This document shows positions 12,453-43,141 of a stretch of DNA of 64,000 nucleotides, in pieces. A program made the translations under genes and the position numbers. The notes under the pieces were generated by a model. That model saw only the letters and a program-made list of their open reading frames with translations, did not search any database and had not been told where the DNA came from. Position 1 is the stretch's first letter, and each line of letters starts with the position of its first letter. Location of the stretch: assembly GCF_964275005.1 (NCBI RefSeq), contig NC_092693.1, positions 21,782,335-21,846,334 of the forward strand, read 5' to 3'. The DNA comes from Diadema setosum (Eukaryota; Echinodermata; Echinoidea; Diadematoida; Diadematidae).

Positions 12453-14248
12453 GTAAGTCTTTTCTCTAAATGGATATTGTGTTTAACAGCGATGGGTCTT
12501 TAGACTGGTTGTCATACTTGGGTACTGTATCAAATACAAAAGTAATTGAAGTAAACACTATTATCACTAATAAATCAATGCCTTAGCGTGTATCAAACAA
12601 ACGTATATTTGATTGCAACTTATTTAGCGCACTTTTCAAAACGTTTTCATTGTATCAAAGAAAAAAACAATGCATCTAACTTTTATTGATCTTACTTTGC
12701 ACTTAATCCTAGCAAACCACAAAAGGGAAAGTTAGCGTCCTGCATGCATAGCTTTGGGCCCTAAATATCACTATCTGCCCATTCATTAACGTTTTGAGCA
12801 GGGTTTAAGGATTCTCGTTTTCTCCTTAAAGGATTTTTGTTTTCTCCTTACTGGTCGTGCGATTGTTGTTGTTGTTGTTTTGTTGTTTTTTTGTATCGCA
12901 TTTTTTGTTGGTATGCTTGTTTAAGAACTTCTCTACCCAGAATAATCTATGAAAAATGAACCCTTGTTGAATGAATGTAAATGTGTACCATGCAAGCACG
13001 CCATAAATTACATGGGACTGGGACTGTTATTGTATATATATATATTTTTGCTTGTTTTAATAGATGGGAATGAGATTCATTGATAAGGCTATTGCCCTGT
13101 GTCATCACGCCTCTGAATGACAAGCAGTGTAGGCAAGGGTTCACTCTTGCAGCTAGTGATGGCCACCATGGCGAGATAAATAAAAACGTGTATTTTCAGA
13201 ATGAATGTATGACTACAAGTTTCTCAGATACATCATTATCTAATTCGGTCTAGTCTTTCATTCTGGTATTTTCATCCAACGGCTCTCCGACATTCCCCCA
13301 CCCCGCCGCCGCCATACCCAACATTTTATGCGTTCATAATTATTATCACATTCGTTGGCATTTTGCGTACATTGATAAATGATTATGAGAGATAAAAAGG
13401 CTATATGCGAGGGCATAGGTTTGTGATAGACAGGAAAACTGCCCAACATAACCTTCGGGAAGCGACAATGTGAATTGAATTTAGGTTTGTTGTTTTTGTG
13501 TGTGCTTTTGTTATTGTTTGTCAACTGATTTCTAAACCACATATAGGTTTGGTCTTTATGTATATGTTTCAAATCACACCACCTTTCGTCATCCGGAACG
13601 CAAGCACGACAATTGACGGTGATCCATAACTAACCTGTTGACAGTTCACTGCTATAGACGGTATACCAGTAATAAAAAATTAGCCATTCGTGTTTCTTAC
13701 AGCTTTGTCACTCTCCTATCACATCTTGCCTAAACCCCATGTCACTCGAGAATACAGTCAAATTTTCTTACGAGAATAACGGTTGGATTTTTTCGGGGTC
13801 CGGAAGATTCACTAGGTATCTAGCATTGTTTCGCCCTCCATCATCAAGAAGTTCCCAGTTGTGTTATTCTGCTATGAGGAAAAGTCTGAATAACCTGCCT
13901 CTAATACAACATACCAGCCTATAAAAGGAATCAAATTTCAGGATTGCAAAGGGACACATGAACTTTAAGCGTTGAGATTATAGATATTGGTTTGTAATCG
14001 GCAGATTGTACTATCAACATAACGAGATGTTACAGCATACCACTGCCTGCTTGAGATAAATTACGTTATTTCGAAGGAAAAAATAAAATGCTGACCGTAC
14101 AGATGCGTGTACTTTCGAGAAAGTTATTATACCTGCATGAAATGGAGAGTGATAAAATGTAGGCCCCTACTTGCTGGTATAGATGCACTGCAGAAAGAAG
14201 AATACTCTCCCTCACAACGTACTTTACAGGCGGATGATATGTACACAC
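12453..14248. other. Putative leader intron, first part; nothing recognised
   Basis: AT-rich, with a short (TA)n at 13033-13045. No coding exon or repeat with clear ends was identified. Confidence 0.45.
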
Positions 14249-14529
14249 GGGTGCTGTTCGTTATTCCGAAGGTTCGATATTCCGAAGGTTCGTCATTCCG
14301 AAGGTTCGTTAATCCGAAACACGCAAATTCCCTATACCTAGAAGTTCGTTAATCCAAAAATGAAAAAGGGTTCGTTAATCCGAACATTTGTGGCGTTATT
14401 CCGAAGGTTCGTTATTCCGAAGATTTGTTCATCCGGAAATGAAATTCGGAAAACGAACCTTCGGAATACGGAATCTTCGGACTGAAGAGCCATCGGAATA
14501 ACGAACCTTCGGAATAACGAGCTGTAACC
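14249..14529. mobile_element. Family F MITE, copy 1, with perfect 8 bp target duplication
   Basis: A 281 bp element flanked by GTACACAC at 14241-14248 and 14530-14537. The left end GGGTGCTGTTCGTTATTCC and right end (reverse complement GGTTACAGCTCGTTATTCC) form imperfect terminal inverted repeats. The body is built from repeats of GTTATTCCGAAGGTTCG in both orientations. An 8 bp duplication is typical of hAT-type transposition. It has no coding capacity. Confidence 0.9.
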
Positions 14530-14996
14530 GTACACACGCAGCTCAGTCGGCAAAGACACTGTGATGGATTCCTTTTGCTCACGTGACTTAGCATATTTTG
14601 TTCTGTTTTTGATACGCCATGCGACTTTGGGGTAACACTGGTAGACACTGCACAGCTGACTGTGCGAAATTGTTGAGTGATGCTGTATTGAATCCTGACA
14701 GGAGAAGTCAAATCCACTCTTACATCTTTCTGGGATGTTCCCCTTACCGACCCTTTACACCGAGGCCGATCGTAGCTCGATCTCAACATCCCTCGTCAAA
14801 GACAATTCCGCGAGAACTTTCACTCTAGTCCGCTGTTTAATTTTTTTGATTTGATTTGATTTATTGGTTTCTGTATCATCATTGTACATATACACATTCA
14901 TGTACAAACATAAATATGATAATATATATAAGTATTTTCTTGTTCATTGCCTGTGTACAATGTACAGTAAAAGTACAACAAAACATACTACAATGA

Positions 14997-15323
14997 CAGA
15001 GACTCCAACCCTAAGCACCTTCTGATCGGGAGATTCTCCCGCCTTGAAACCCCTAGCAAACGGGAGACTCCAACTTGACGTGCTCGTGATGTGCGCGAAG
15101 CGCACATCACGAGCACGAAGTTCCTTGCGGTCTAGGGTTCTAGATGCTCTCTCGTGTTATCTAAGGCTTATTTTTCAACATACAATGAAATTAAGTACAT
15201 GTACCATTAAGAAATCATTTCAAGCGGGAGAAATTAAATCTCAAGCGGGCGAACGGGAGATTCTGCAAAAATGGGCTTTCGGCGGGAGATCTCCCGTCGA
15301 AAGCGGGAGAGTTGGAGTCTCTG
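14997..15323. mobile_element. 327 bp inverted-repeat element (family P) with 6 bp target duplication
   Basis: Ends CAGAGACTCCAAC and GTTGGAGTCTCTG form a 13 bp perfect terminal inverted repeat. CAATGA directly flanks both sides (14991-14996 and 15324-15329). Inside are GGGAGATTCTCCCG-type palindromes and a 37 bp perfect hairpin at 15080-15116. Target duplications of 6 bp are uncommon (Dada elements are reported with 6-7 bp), so the class is open. Confidence 0.85.
15080..15116. repeat. Perfect 17 bp stem hairpin with GAA loop
   Basis: GTGCTCGTGATGTGCGC, loop GAA, then the exact reverse complement. The centre GCGAAGC (15095-15101) is the very stable DNA mini-hairpin sequence. It lies within the family P element. 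Confidence 0.95.
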
Positions 15324-15987
15324 CAATGAATAATACAGAGGGGCTACAGCATAAGCGTAGCTTGATTTGCGTGCAGCCCCGTAGCATAACATAATATTAT
15401 AATGTACATCGGAAGGAGAATAGGAGGGAGGGGTGACTTGCATAGAGATAGGATAGTTGAAAGGAGAAAGGGAAGGGAGAGGGAGCAAATTGAATACACT
15501 GTATGCATATTGTATATTTTTGTTGATTATGCTTTCTGGGGTGAAGTGGTTAGTTTACATGTGCATTCATTTGACTGCACGCTTCATTTGCAGAGGTTAT
15601 CCTGGGTAACCCGAAAGCTTTGCCCATAGGTATGCAGTTTAGGCCTCGGCTATCGTTCTGCCAAGGAGGGTTAGAATCGCCTATTATCACCTCCTTGGTT
15701 CTGCCCCGACGTGCAGACGACTGAACACAAAGGAATTCCCGCCTTACAGAAGTATTATTCTAGCTTATAAAACTCAAAACTGGGGCAGTTGCGAAAATCC
15801 TCTCCATGCATGTTCATTTTTTTCATATCATTTCCAATTTTCACATTACACATACAATATTGTACTGAATATTTAATGCATAAAGTCATTTAATGCATTG
15901 TTTATCGCGTTATCGAGGGGAACAAAGTAATAATGTTAACGCCAACTGAAAATGACTTCTCTCACTTTAGATTATTGTTGATTGTAA
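15324..15987. other. Putative leader intron; no gene seen
   Basis: Short purine-rich GGAGGGAGGGG stretches near 15412-15485. Otherwise nothing recognisable. Confidence 0.4.
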
Positions 15988-17415
15988 TATAGGTTTTCCC
16001 GGCCAATTTCGCACTTTTGTCAGTCTATTTGATAAAAAGTTCATTCAATTTAGCGAAAATCCTCGTCACTGCACATTCTGTCATTCAAAATTGCAACTTG
16101 TACATTCAATTTAGCATTTCGATATAGGAAATTCGCACATGTGTCTTTCGAATTCGTAAAACGGATATTCAAATTGGCACTAGCCTTTTGTCAAGGCCCT
16201 CTCGCTGTAATGGGCGAGCGAAGCGAGCCCAGCCGAGCGCGCTCGCGCAACCCCACTCAGCTGGGCTCTCTTCACCATACAGCGAGAGGGCCTTGACAAA
16301 AGGCTAAATTGGCACGTGCTCTTCAGTCAGTCAAATTCGCCAGCACTGGCGGAAAGTGGTATTTCAGTCATTCAATTTCGCGTATGGGCAGTCAAATTCC
16401 AAACATGTTCATTCAAATTGGAGTAATGTTATTTCTATTTTGAAAAGGTGAGAACCGTGGTTTATACGTAGGGGGTAAATGTGAATTTCTGTTTCATCCA
16501 CACACTGTTAAGTATATAGGCCTAGCAAAGTTATCTTTGACCCTAAATAATTCAAGTTTGTTGTTCTGTAACGCCCCTCTTCTTTTATACATGTTATCAG
16601 AACTATACATGCACCAGTACCATAGATTCACTTTACTTTCTGATGTCCAGTCATGGCAGTACGAGTTAGATACAGGCGCATCTCTCAAGAAGACAGGGAA
16701 AGAATCATAGAAGCATTTGAGGGTAATAACCTTGACAAATAATTGATGGCTAGAGCTGATCCAAGAACTTTATTCATAATGATAATTTACGAAATATGGA
16801 TAGCACCCACCAAATGAAAATAATGAAACATGCAGATGAAAGAAATACATAATTACGGTGTAAATTGAAACCTCCTCTCAATTAATGTCAAAACAAACAA
16901 GATTAATGTATCTGTGAATGAAATCGAATGCTATCGAACATTTTAAACACATACACATATTTTGAAAGTACTGTTGCAAAGTGATATCAGCATAAAGAAT
17001 GAATACGAAACTATGAAATGCTAAGATGCTTGCAAACACTACCTATGATGAATGAAAATGGAAAAAAAGGAATAAATGCATTAACGTGTCTGCTAAATTG
17101 ACTGCAGTAAATGCGAAATTGGATGCCCAAGAATGAATTCGAATGAACGAGCGCAGCGTATACGTGATCACGTGACTATATCATGCTAAATTGAATGAAC
17201 GATTTGCAAAATGGTGCTTGTCTTACGAATTTGAACTGAAAAAGTGCTAATTCGAAGGATGTTAAATGTAATTTGAATGCTCCAAAATTAATTTGAATGA
17301 AAAGATTATAAAATTAAAATACCAAACATGCCATCCAGGCTAAATTGTGCTAAACTGAATGCACAAATTAGGAATTGGACTGAAAAAAGTGCGAAATTGG
17401 CCGGGAAAACCTATA
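15988..17415. mobile_element. 1.4 kb foldback element (family E) built from short diverged repeats
   Basis: Terminal inverted repeats TATAGGTTTTCCCGGCCAAT (left) continue through TTCGCACTTTT and are mirrored at 17384-17415. The arms consist of many variants of CATTCAAATTTGCAC, pointing one way on the left and the other on the right. TA at both ends suggests a TA target. A separate GC-rich hairpin insert sits at 16181-16305. There are no ORFs. Confidence 0.88.
16181..16305. mobile_element. 125 bp hairpin insert nested in family E
   Basis: Perfect 28 bp arms (16182-16209 and 16278-16305, AGCCTTTTGTCAAGGCCCTC and on) enclose a GC-rich centre with GAGCGAAGCGAG. The host sequence AAATTGGCAC appears on both sides (16171-16180 and 16306-16315), as expected if the insert duplicated its target. 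Confidence 0.8.
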
Positions 17416-17974
17416 ATGTATTTCCACTGTTCAAATTATCATTACTTTCTAACTTTGTTCAACTGACTTTGTGCTATATTCTTGTATGAAAAAGAGGACT
17501 GTAGAAGTAAGGTAAAAATCAATCAAATCAATCAAGTAGAGCAAAACCAAATAAACCGAAAGGGAAAAGAATTTGCTGACATCAAAATTAACACACAAGA
17601 GTTATTGCATTTTGGATTTTCACATGCTTCCTCAAAAAAAAAATGATGTTGGTTATAACCAAGTTTGCAGTTTAGATGAGCCTATGATATCTCAGTAATG
17701 TGGTCAGTTTCACTGTCAATTTAAATTCATGTGCAACTCAGTCACCTAACTGTCCTACACCATGTCTAATCTCAATGCAACTCATATTATGGTTCTTACT
17801 ATCTCTATATCCATGATTATTATTTTCTTATGATCATTACTACATATCTTATAGTTCAGACGTCGATGTTATTATCATGTATTACTTTAATCATAATTTT
17901 CTCCGCCATCAACACTATCGGCATTAACATACCATCAGAACTAATTTGACCATTGATTGTTCCAATGTTTTTAG
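17416..17974. other. Putative leader intron end; no gene seen
   Basis: AT-rich, with a pyrimidine-rich stretch leading to the acceptor at 17974. Confidence 0.4.
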
Positions 17975-18008
17975 TTACTGCCGACCGACCACCATCTCCA
18001 AAAACAGC

Positions 18009-35802
<17,794 letters not shown>

Positions 35803-36874
35803 TCCGGCCTGTCTCACTGGCGTCACAAACGAAGTAACGCTGAATGACAAAAGATCAATGATCGATCATAGATAATGTTTTGACAGGGACTGCAATGCAG
35901 TGGGGGGAAAATTGTGTGCGATTGTATGGTTCTTGTCGTAGTTTGTTGTCGTTGTTATTGTTATTGCTATATGTGCGTTCATTTGGCCGATCGATGGCAA
36001 TAATACGAACGATTAATGTAAAACCAGTTGGAAGAAGAAATCGAGTTATATGCTTGGATTTAACGCTTTTCATCCAGAGTAAATAAGTGCATGGCTATAA
36101 GTTGGAGTCTCAGGACGAGCTGCGTATTAATCCTGTATAGTATTTTCAGAAATGATTGGTCAGCTTGGATGCTCTACTTCCGTTGATGGGGCTAAATATT
36201 GCCAACACTGAGTTAGTTGGGGTGTAGTACATACATAAGATACTTTATCAGGTACACTTTCCATCGTATCTCGATGAAGAGGCTGAAATGATGACGTATG
36301 TCTGGATGTGTGTGAGTATTGGACTAGTGAAAGAACTGAAAGTTTTGATGTAATGTTTGTAAAGGTAATTATCGTCGATGGTCGAAAGAAATGGCATGAG
36401 TGCAATAACTTGAATTGTGAATTATATTGGTGCTACAAGGCGTAATTAGTGCACACAAGGAACTGTAAAATATATTATATATGCTGCACAGGGTGTAAGA
36501 ATATAACCAAAACTATCACCTACACTCATTATTGTATCTTGAAGGAAGAATATCATGCATATTTCAGACAAGGTATAGAGGAAAGCATTAGAACCTGTAA
36601 ATGTCTGTATGTGCGTGACTATTGAATTCTTGCCCTCTATGTGGTGTGTTCTTGTGAGCAATGCAGTCACCACGTGCTTTGTAAATAGTGTATTTAAAGG
36701 GTTTGTCTGATTTGTTTGATTTGATTTACATTCAATCAAATACAAATTGAATATTGTATTTAAAGGTTGAAATGCCACTCCATTTCAAAGAACGAAATCG
36801 AGTAAATTAGAGGTGCTTCATAAGAATCGGAATTAAGTAGAAAAAATTAAGGAATTTTTTCCACTCGTTGTTTT
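35803..36874. other. Downstream of SLC7; 3' UTR and/or intergenic
   Basis: No gene is recognised and no clear AATAAA site. A - strand ORF at 36446-36778 has no motif. Confidence 0.5.
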
Positions 36875-37655
36875 TTAACCCTAACTAGGCCGGGCTATTT
36901 AGGTAGATCATAGAGCCGGGGGGGGGGGGGGGGGCCTCCCAGGCCCCCCCCCCCCTCCAGATCTCGGCCATCGACCGCGCAATCGCGACGAAAATTGGCA
37001 CACACATTGCCTATGATGTAATCTAAAGTACCATGAAGTTAAATTGAAAAAAAAAAAAGATCATTTATGCTAAATTATGCTAATTTATGCGTGATGATGC
37101 ATGAAATCAGACAATTTGGTATAAATCACTAAATAAAGCTCAAAATGGGCACATTTTTTGTGTAAATATTCTTTTTAGTGTCCCGAGCAAATATAAGAGC
37201 AAAAAATTGTGCTATCAGAAAAAAATTCTTAAGTATTTTATTGTTTTTTGAATTTCTTATGTATTTCTTTGTTTTTTCGACTTTACGTTTTTCATTGTTT
37301 TTTTCGATGAAAATTGTTTGCGACATTGTTCCGAACAAGAAAATATATATAATAATTGATTTTAATCAATAAAACCCCAAAATAATCATGCTTTTATGAA
37401 ATTTGCCTGTAAGCACAGTTTGCATTGAAATTGTACACGAATTCACGTTTTTGAGCAATTTTTGGTCTGACATGCACGTACATATTTATGCGCAACTTCA
37501 GAACCGCGCGCCCGGGCATCGCGAATTTGGTGTCAAAAGATTCGGGAGACTCGAAAGAAAAAAGTCATGAAACGTCGCGGCGATAGCTTTTCGCATTAGC
37601 GATACATCGCGCGGAACGTCGAGGGGGGGGGGGGGGCCTCGGAGGCCAGGGTTAA
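36875..37655. mobile_element. Family O element, copy 1 (G-run hairpin ends)
   Basis: Ends TTAACCCTA and AGGGTTAA. Just inside each end is a hairpin: GGGGGGCCTCCCAGGCCCCCC at the left and GGGGGGCCTCGGAGGCC at the right. Interior blocks CAGATCTCGGCCATCGACCG and AAAAAAGTCATGAAACG match the copy at 53486-54260. The ORFs are AT-rich noise. The terminal TTAA suggests a TTAA-target element. Confidence 0.8.
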
Positions 37656-39497
37656 GAGGAAGTTAATGTGGTTGTTATGCTTGACACGGCCTATCACGTC
37701 AGCCGACTACTATAAAACGAAAACTGTCCGAATAACCTCCTTTTGGCACTCTACATCCTTTCACTGACTATCGAAAGTCGGTCTGATACTTTTGACAAGC
37801 CGATGACTGTCACCTCTTGTTGGTCATCGGTCCGATGTAACACCCTGGGTCCGTTTCAATTTGGTTTGATCAAACAATCTACAGTCACCATGGCGATAGC
37901 TACACGGTGAGAGGCAATCAGTTGTGGGCGAGCAACTCATGTGGCCATGCAGTCTGTTAGTGATTTCTGTAACTTGCAATTTACTGATTACCTTTCCATG
38001 ACACGGGACCTTCAGGCTGATGTGTAAAAATCGGGTAACGCTTTCAAAGAGAACGGGAAAATCATTTATTGCTTTAGAAGTACGTGGGATGGGAAAGTAC
38101 AAGCACTCCAAGTGTTACGTTGCGTGAACAATGAAAGAGATATCATTTTCTGTTGGGGTTTACAGATAATGTTCTGCATGCAAATTTGCATATTACATAT
38201 CATTATTTGATTGTTCAATGCGCCCTCCAGGTGCCACAACTAAAGACTGTTTCGCTTCCATGCACATAAGGCTATTAAGGCCTGCAAGTTGTGATATTTC
38301 TATTAAATAATTTTTTTACATGTCATTGCTCCCCCCCCCCCCCCAAGATCTCTCTCCAAAGATGAGATTAATATTATACCTTTTGAAGCCCCTTGGTTGA
38401 AGCAAAGTTTAAATGGTGCACATATGCACAACAACTACTGGTCAGTGATTGGTCATAATGCAATCACGTGACTAATGCAGCGAAGCGAGTAGTGACGTCA
38501 CGTCAGACAATATAATTCTTAACTTTGACATTAAAACGGACAATAATCAGAACGTATTGTGGATTTTAAAGTTCGTAGGTCAGCATGAAACGGTCCCATC
38601 AGTCACAAGCTAGACATGCAAGAGGATGTCCTGCCAGGGTTCTCAGTGAATTGTGAACAGGTTTTAACTGGTTCAATGAAGTTGACGAGGACTCTTACAA
38701 ACCGAGTCTTTACGATTGCTCTTATTGACCGAATTTATTTGTTTACGTTTACTTAAAAGAAAAAGAAAAAAAAAGAATTTTAAAGATAATTACGCCATAT
38801 CTAGTTTGTGTGTATAGGTGGGACCGATATCACTGCTTTGTGAGAATAATATGTCCGTAACTTCAATACTGACATGTCTGATTGCACCAAAACTTTCAAA
38901 ACAAGTGTATTTGACTTCACTTGAAGAACATGTATCGGTGTTTCAGTACAACCGGCTTGTATTTCCGCAAAGTTAGTGGGACAGGTGGAGCATATCAATT
39001 TTGAGTTTGAAGTTTAACAGGTAATGTATAAAGTAGACGAGTTTTAAAGACCTACGCAATACAATGCAATGGATGCTGCTATTTGATCTTATAAATAGAA
39101 TGTAATACACTCATAGCAGATATCTTTTAATTATTTCGTCGTCGGTCTTTGTTCTATAAATATATGTATTATTATGCCTCACGAGTTTAACCAATCATAC
39201 GCAACTGATAGACTGTAAAAATCATTCCATCCATATTTCATTTATTTCATTCCAATAACAATACTGCCTATGTTAACGTTGCACACGCCGTTCTGGTTTA
39301 TGTTGAAGAGACAAATGCCTATAGTCTTTCATTGCCACTCCTTACGTTCTACTATCTATATTTTGATATTATTATTTGACATCACCACTGCAGAGTAAAT
39401 ATATCTATTAAACTTGATAAAAATGTTGTAATCGTGTCTCTTTCCGTTTGAGGAGGTATTGTAAAGCCCTGAACAGATAGACTTCCATGACGAAGAG
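37656..39497. other. Intergenic; nothing recognised
   Basis: AT-rich with a C-run at 38331-38344 and a GCGAAGC mini-hairpin motif at 38480-38486. There are no convincing exons. Confidence 0.5.
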
Positions 39498-39531
39498 AAT
39501 ATCTATCTATCTATCTGTTTATCTATCTATA

Positions 39532-39564
<33 letters not shown>

Positions 39565-39603
39565 ATCTATATCTATCTACCTATCAATCTACATGTATAT
39601 CTA

Positions 39604-39699
<96 letters not shown>
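39498..39699. repeat. Compound microsatellite (TATC)n-(TA)n-(GA)n
   Basis: Three adjoining tracts: TATC/TATA units, about 55 bp of TA, then about 36 bp of GA. The Tyr/Ile and Glu/Arg ORF is an artefact. Confidence 0.95.
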
Positions 39700-39772
39700 A
39701 AAATAATATATAAAATTGTGTACATATACATAATGTATAGGCCTACATACATGTATACATGTATATATTATA

Positions 39773-39992
39773 CAGGGCTCAACATTAGTAATTAATTAAT
39801 GTCTGGCCACCAAACTTTAAAAAAGGCTACATTTCGGTGGATCGAATGGGCAGATAATATTAAAAAACTATTTTTATGATTACTTTCATTTCGGGCCGCC
39901 CCATTTCTTTTTTCAGGCTACCAAAATTTAAAATTCAAAGCGTTTAGTTGCCGGAACATGCGACCAGAGAAATGAGTTCGTGTTGAGCCCTA
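39773..39992. mobile_element. Family J inverted-repeat element, copy 2
   Basis: Ends CAGGGCTCAACA and TGTTGAGCCCTA. The interior includes TTTCGGGCCGCC and CTACCAAAATTTAAAATTC, matching copy 1 at 25839. Confidence 0.65.
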
Positions 39993-42240
39993 TTCTACAT
40001 ACAGTATGTCAAAACAAACCCAAAAAACAAACCAAAAAAACAAAAAAACAAAAAAACGGATTTCCGCATTGATCAAACTATATGAATGCTATTGGTTACG
40101 GGGTCACGAAGAAATGTGAATTGTTGTAAAACATGTCATGGGTCTGTTTCTCCCATGTTTAGCACTTGGATGCTCTTGGAACTGCACGTTAATGTGTGAA
40201 CACGATGGACAGAACTTGGACGGAAGGCATTTCTGACATGCTCCAATAAGACCCTCATTTGTCCTTGACCACTGAAGCAAATCGAATGTGGTTTTCTTTA
40301 AGATGTGGGCAATGAGTTATAGTTTCATACCCTGAAATTGTATTTGGATTGATTCACCATTTTTAAAGTTATCGTTGCAGAGGGTACCGTTGTAATTTTG
40401 GGGGGACATACAGTATAATAATATATATACCATACATAACAGTGAGAGGGAGAGAGCGAGAGAGAGAGAGCGAGAGAGAGGACACACATAAACAGACTGG
40501 TCCAAAGGAGAAACAAGTATCTATATTGTTTGATAGATACTTCATTTTCTGCAAATCAATATATACATAAATTACATAATCATGAACATGGGAAACATAC
40601 AAAGTATATTTGAAACAGAGTCGTTTGACTTGCATAAACAGGGATATAAAAGGAAATTAATGATATATTATATACAGTATGCATGCCTATGCAGCAGGGA
40701 TTACAATACCAATACTATATTTAAGAAGCGATAATGCAGAGGGCCGCCATTGTAAGCATTGCTTGAAAAGATGGCCGGCCCAAGGAAAAGGTAGGGACGT
40801 ATTAAATTTGCAACAATACAAATTCTGCTGCAAAGATAGCAGGGGAAAATAAACTCTGATGTGTGATGGTGGTGTTGGTGTTGGTGTTGAACCCTGTGAT
40901 GTGTGATGGTGGTGTTATAGCCTGTTCTTGTGGGGAGAATGAAATATACAGTGAATGTGTAACAGCAAATTTCCAGTTAAGTCTTGCAGGTTAATGTAAC
41001 TTCAAAGTGACAAAGATTTAAAGAACTCTTAATAGTGTACAAGCGTTTAATATTAATTCACTGATTATGTCACTTCCCCAACACGATTATTTTCCAAACA
41101 CCAGCTTATACCATTCTCTCAAGTTGTTCTCACACTTTGCAAGGATATTGCATAATTCGTTTCCACCTGGAGAGATGCAGAGAGAGATTTTGCACATATC
41201 TTTTCCACAAAGTTCAAGTGTAAGCGGCTTAAAGAAGCTATTTGAAATGAAGTGTCAAAAAAAGGCAATTACCAATGACACTCTGTAACATACAAAGAAC
41301 AAGGTGGCTTTATACAATCATTGATTAACTACGGAGACTACACTTCAATTTCCAAGAAATCATAACAGCACAAAATTACACAATGGAGCAATCTCACTTT
41401 GTCATTTATTTTGCTTCTAATCTTCAAAATATGTGAACATCATAATCATTTTACAATCCAGGTATGGGACAATGAACAGAGGCAGCAAAAAAAAAACAAA
41501 AACAACAACAACAACAAAACAAAACAAAAAATAAATAAAAATAACAAACAAAAACAAACAAAATGTGGCCATGTTGCTGATGAAAGCTTACACAACACCG
41601 AGACACTCAAAATTGTTCTACCACAGTTCATCCTGTTTTGACACATTGCAAGACCTGGACAGCAAGGAGATTGCATTTAGCACCCATCTTCTTTTCCTTA
41701 CTTTAAAAGACCACAATAGAAATCAATGTCAGACTGGACTCACTGTCACAAGATTACATTTCCCACCAGCTTTGCTGGCTCTTGGAGGGTTGCCGCAGCT
41801 CACACAGGGCATCACACACACCACATGTACAGTAATGAGTCATTAACATTGTTTCCTCCAAGACCTCTTTCTGATTCTCATCATAGATTATTGTACGGTG
41901 GCTGCTCCAGATAAGTGCATACTTTTGCAGCTGTTCAGCGACACAAATAATGCCCATGCCAAATAGTGCGCTCTACATTGTGTATGACCTGTGAGACTTC
42001 CTGCAGCCATTGTGTATAAGTTGAGGGTTGGGTGAGAACACAAGATTGACAAATTGTTCCTCACTTCATACTATGTTCAGTAGCACATCCGTTTTCTGCT
42101 CTAGGATTTACGCAGTGTTTTACAAAGTCATATTGTGTAGCAGAGGCATTTAAAAAAACATTCATTTCAGGATCAGTCTATTACTACAGGAGTTTTGAGA
42201 TGGGATTTACCTTATTGTACAGCCACTTAGGAAGCAATTA
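39993..42240. other. Intergenic; microsatellites only
   Basis: A-rich CAAAAAA stretches near 40012-40057, a (GA)n tract at 40441-40482, a short GGTGTT repeat near 40870, and A-rich AAC repeats at 41488-41560. No gene is recognised. Confidence 0.5.
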
Positions 42241-42308
42241 GGGTACATGAATACAGTAGAACATTGTTATAAAGAGGTCGGATATAACAAAACCCTCTTA
42301 TAACAAAG

Positions 42309-42346
<38 letters not shown>

Positions 42347-42430
42347 TACCACTGATATAGTGAGAAACCTGATATAACTGTCATGGTTCTTAATTCCTCA
42401 TTACAATGACATTATAAGATCATAAGATTT
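42241..42430. repeat. Possible transposon end with a poly-T35 tract
   Basis: GTAGAACATTGTTATAAAGA and GGTCGGATATAAC resemble the GAACCTCGTTATAACGAGGTC ends common in Tigger/pogo-type elements. A 35 bp T run (42311-42345) follows. Only suggestive. Confidence 0.3.
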
Positions 42431-42708
42431 GGCATTACAAGGCCAAAAGATGGCATCAAACACTTCCAATCAAGGATAAAAAGTTAGTTGAGTACTTTTT
42501 TCCCCAACAAAATGAACAAGGATACTCACTGTAATGGTATTCAAAATGAGATACTGTATTAACACAGTATGCAACCACTAACAGAGATCCAAACACAGGA
42601 ACATATTGTTAGACTCAAGAATGCTTGAATATAAGGCCTTTGTTTTTACTCGAGAGACTAGAATACCAATGACATGCATTCACTGTGTTACACAAGATGT
42701 GCACATTA

Positions 42709-43141
42709 CGCTGCGTTCACATAAAAGTATACTATTCGGGTATTCAGTGCTCGTTTTCGAGGGCACGCGAATAGCTTGAATCGAACGATAGGATTTCCTC
42801 ACACTGGTTCACATAAGAGGGCACTATTCAAAAGTACCGAATAGCTGCGAATATTATAGCAAAGTGGGAATCGAGCTTGTTCGATTTTCTTGCAGCGTAT
42901 ATCGTCTCTCGTTTATGAAATAATGACAATTTTGGTCTGGATTTGCCCTTTAGCAAAAATAAGCATGTAGACTGACATTCTGATGCAGTTTAGAAATTGT
43001 TAATAAGATTTGCTGGGATGTAGGAGGAAGAAATCCTCACTGCAAGGGATGGTGAGTTGACGGTGCAGGGGATGGTGTACTCGGTGCTCGAATAGTGAAT
43101 AGCGAATAGCGAATACCGAATACTTCTATGTGAACGCAGCC
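42709..43141. mobile_element. MITE family G (GCTGCGTTCACAT ends)
   Basis: Ends GCTGCGTTCACATA and TATGTGAACGCAGC are perfect inverted repeats. Subterminal blocks repeat GAATAGCGAATAC-type words. About 430 bp, with no ORF. Confidence 0.82.
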
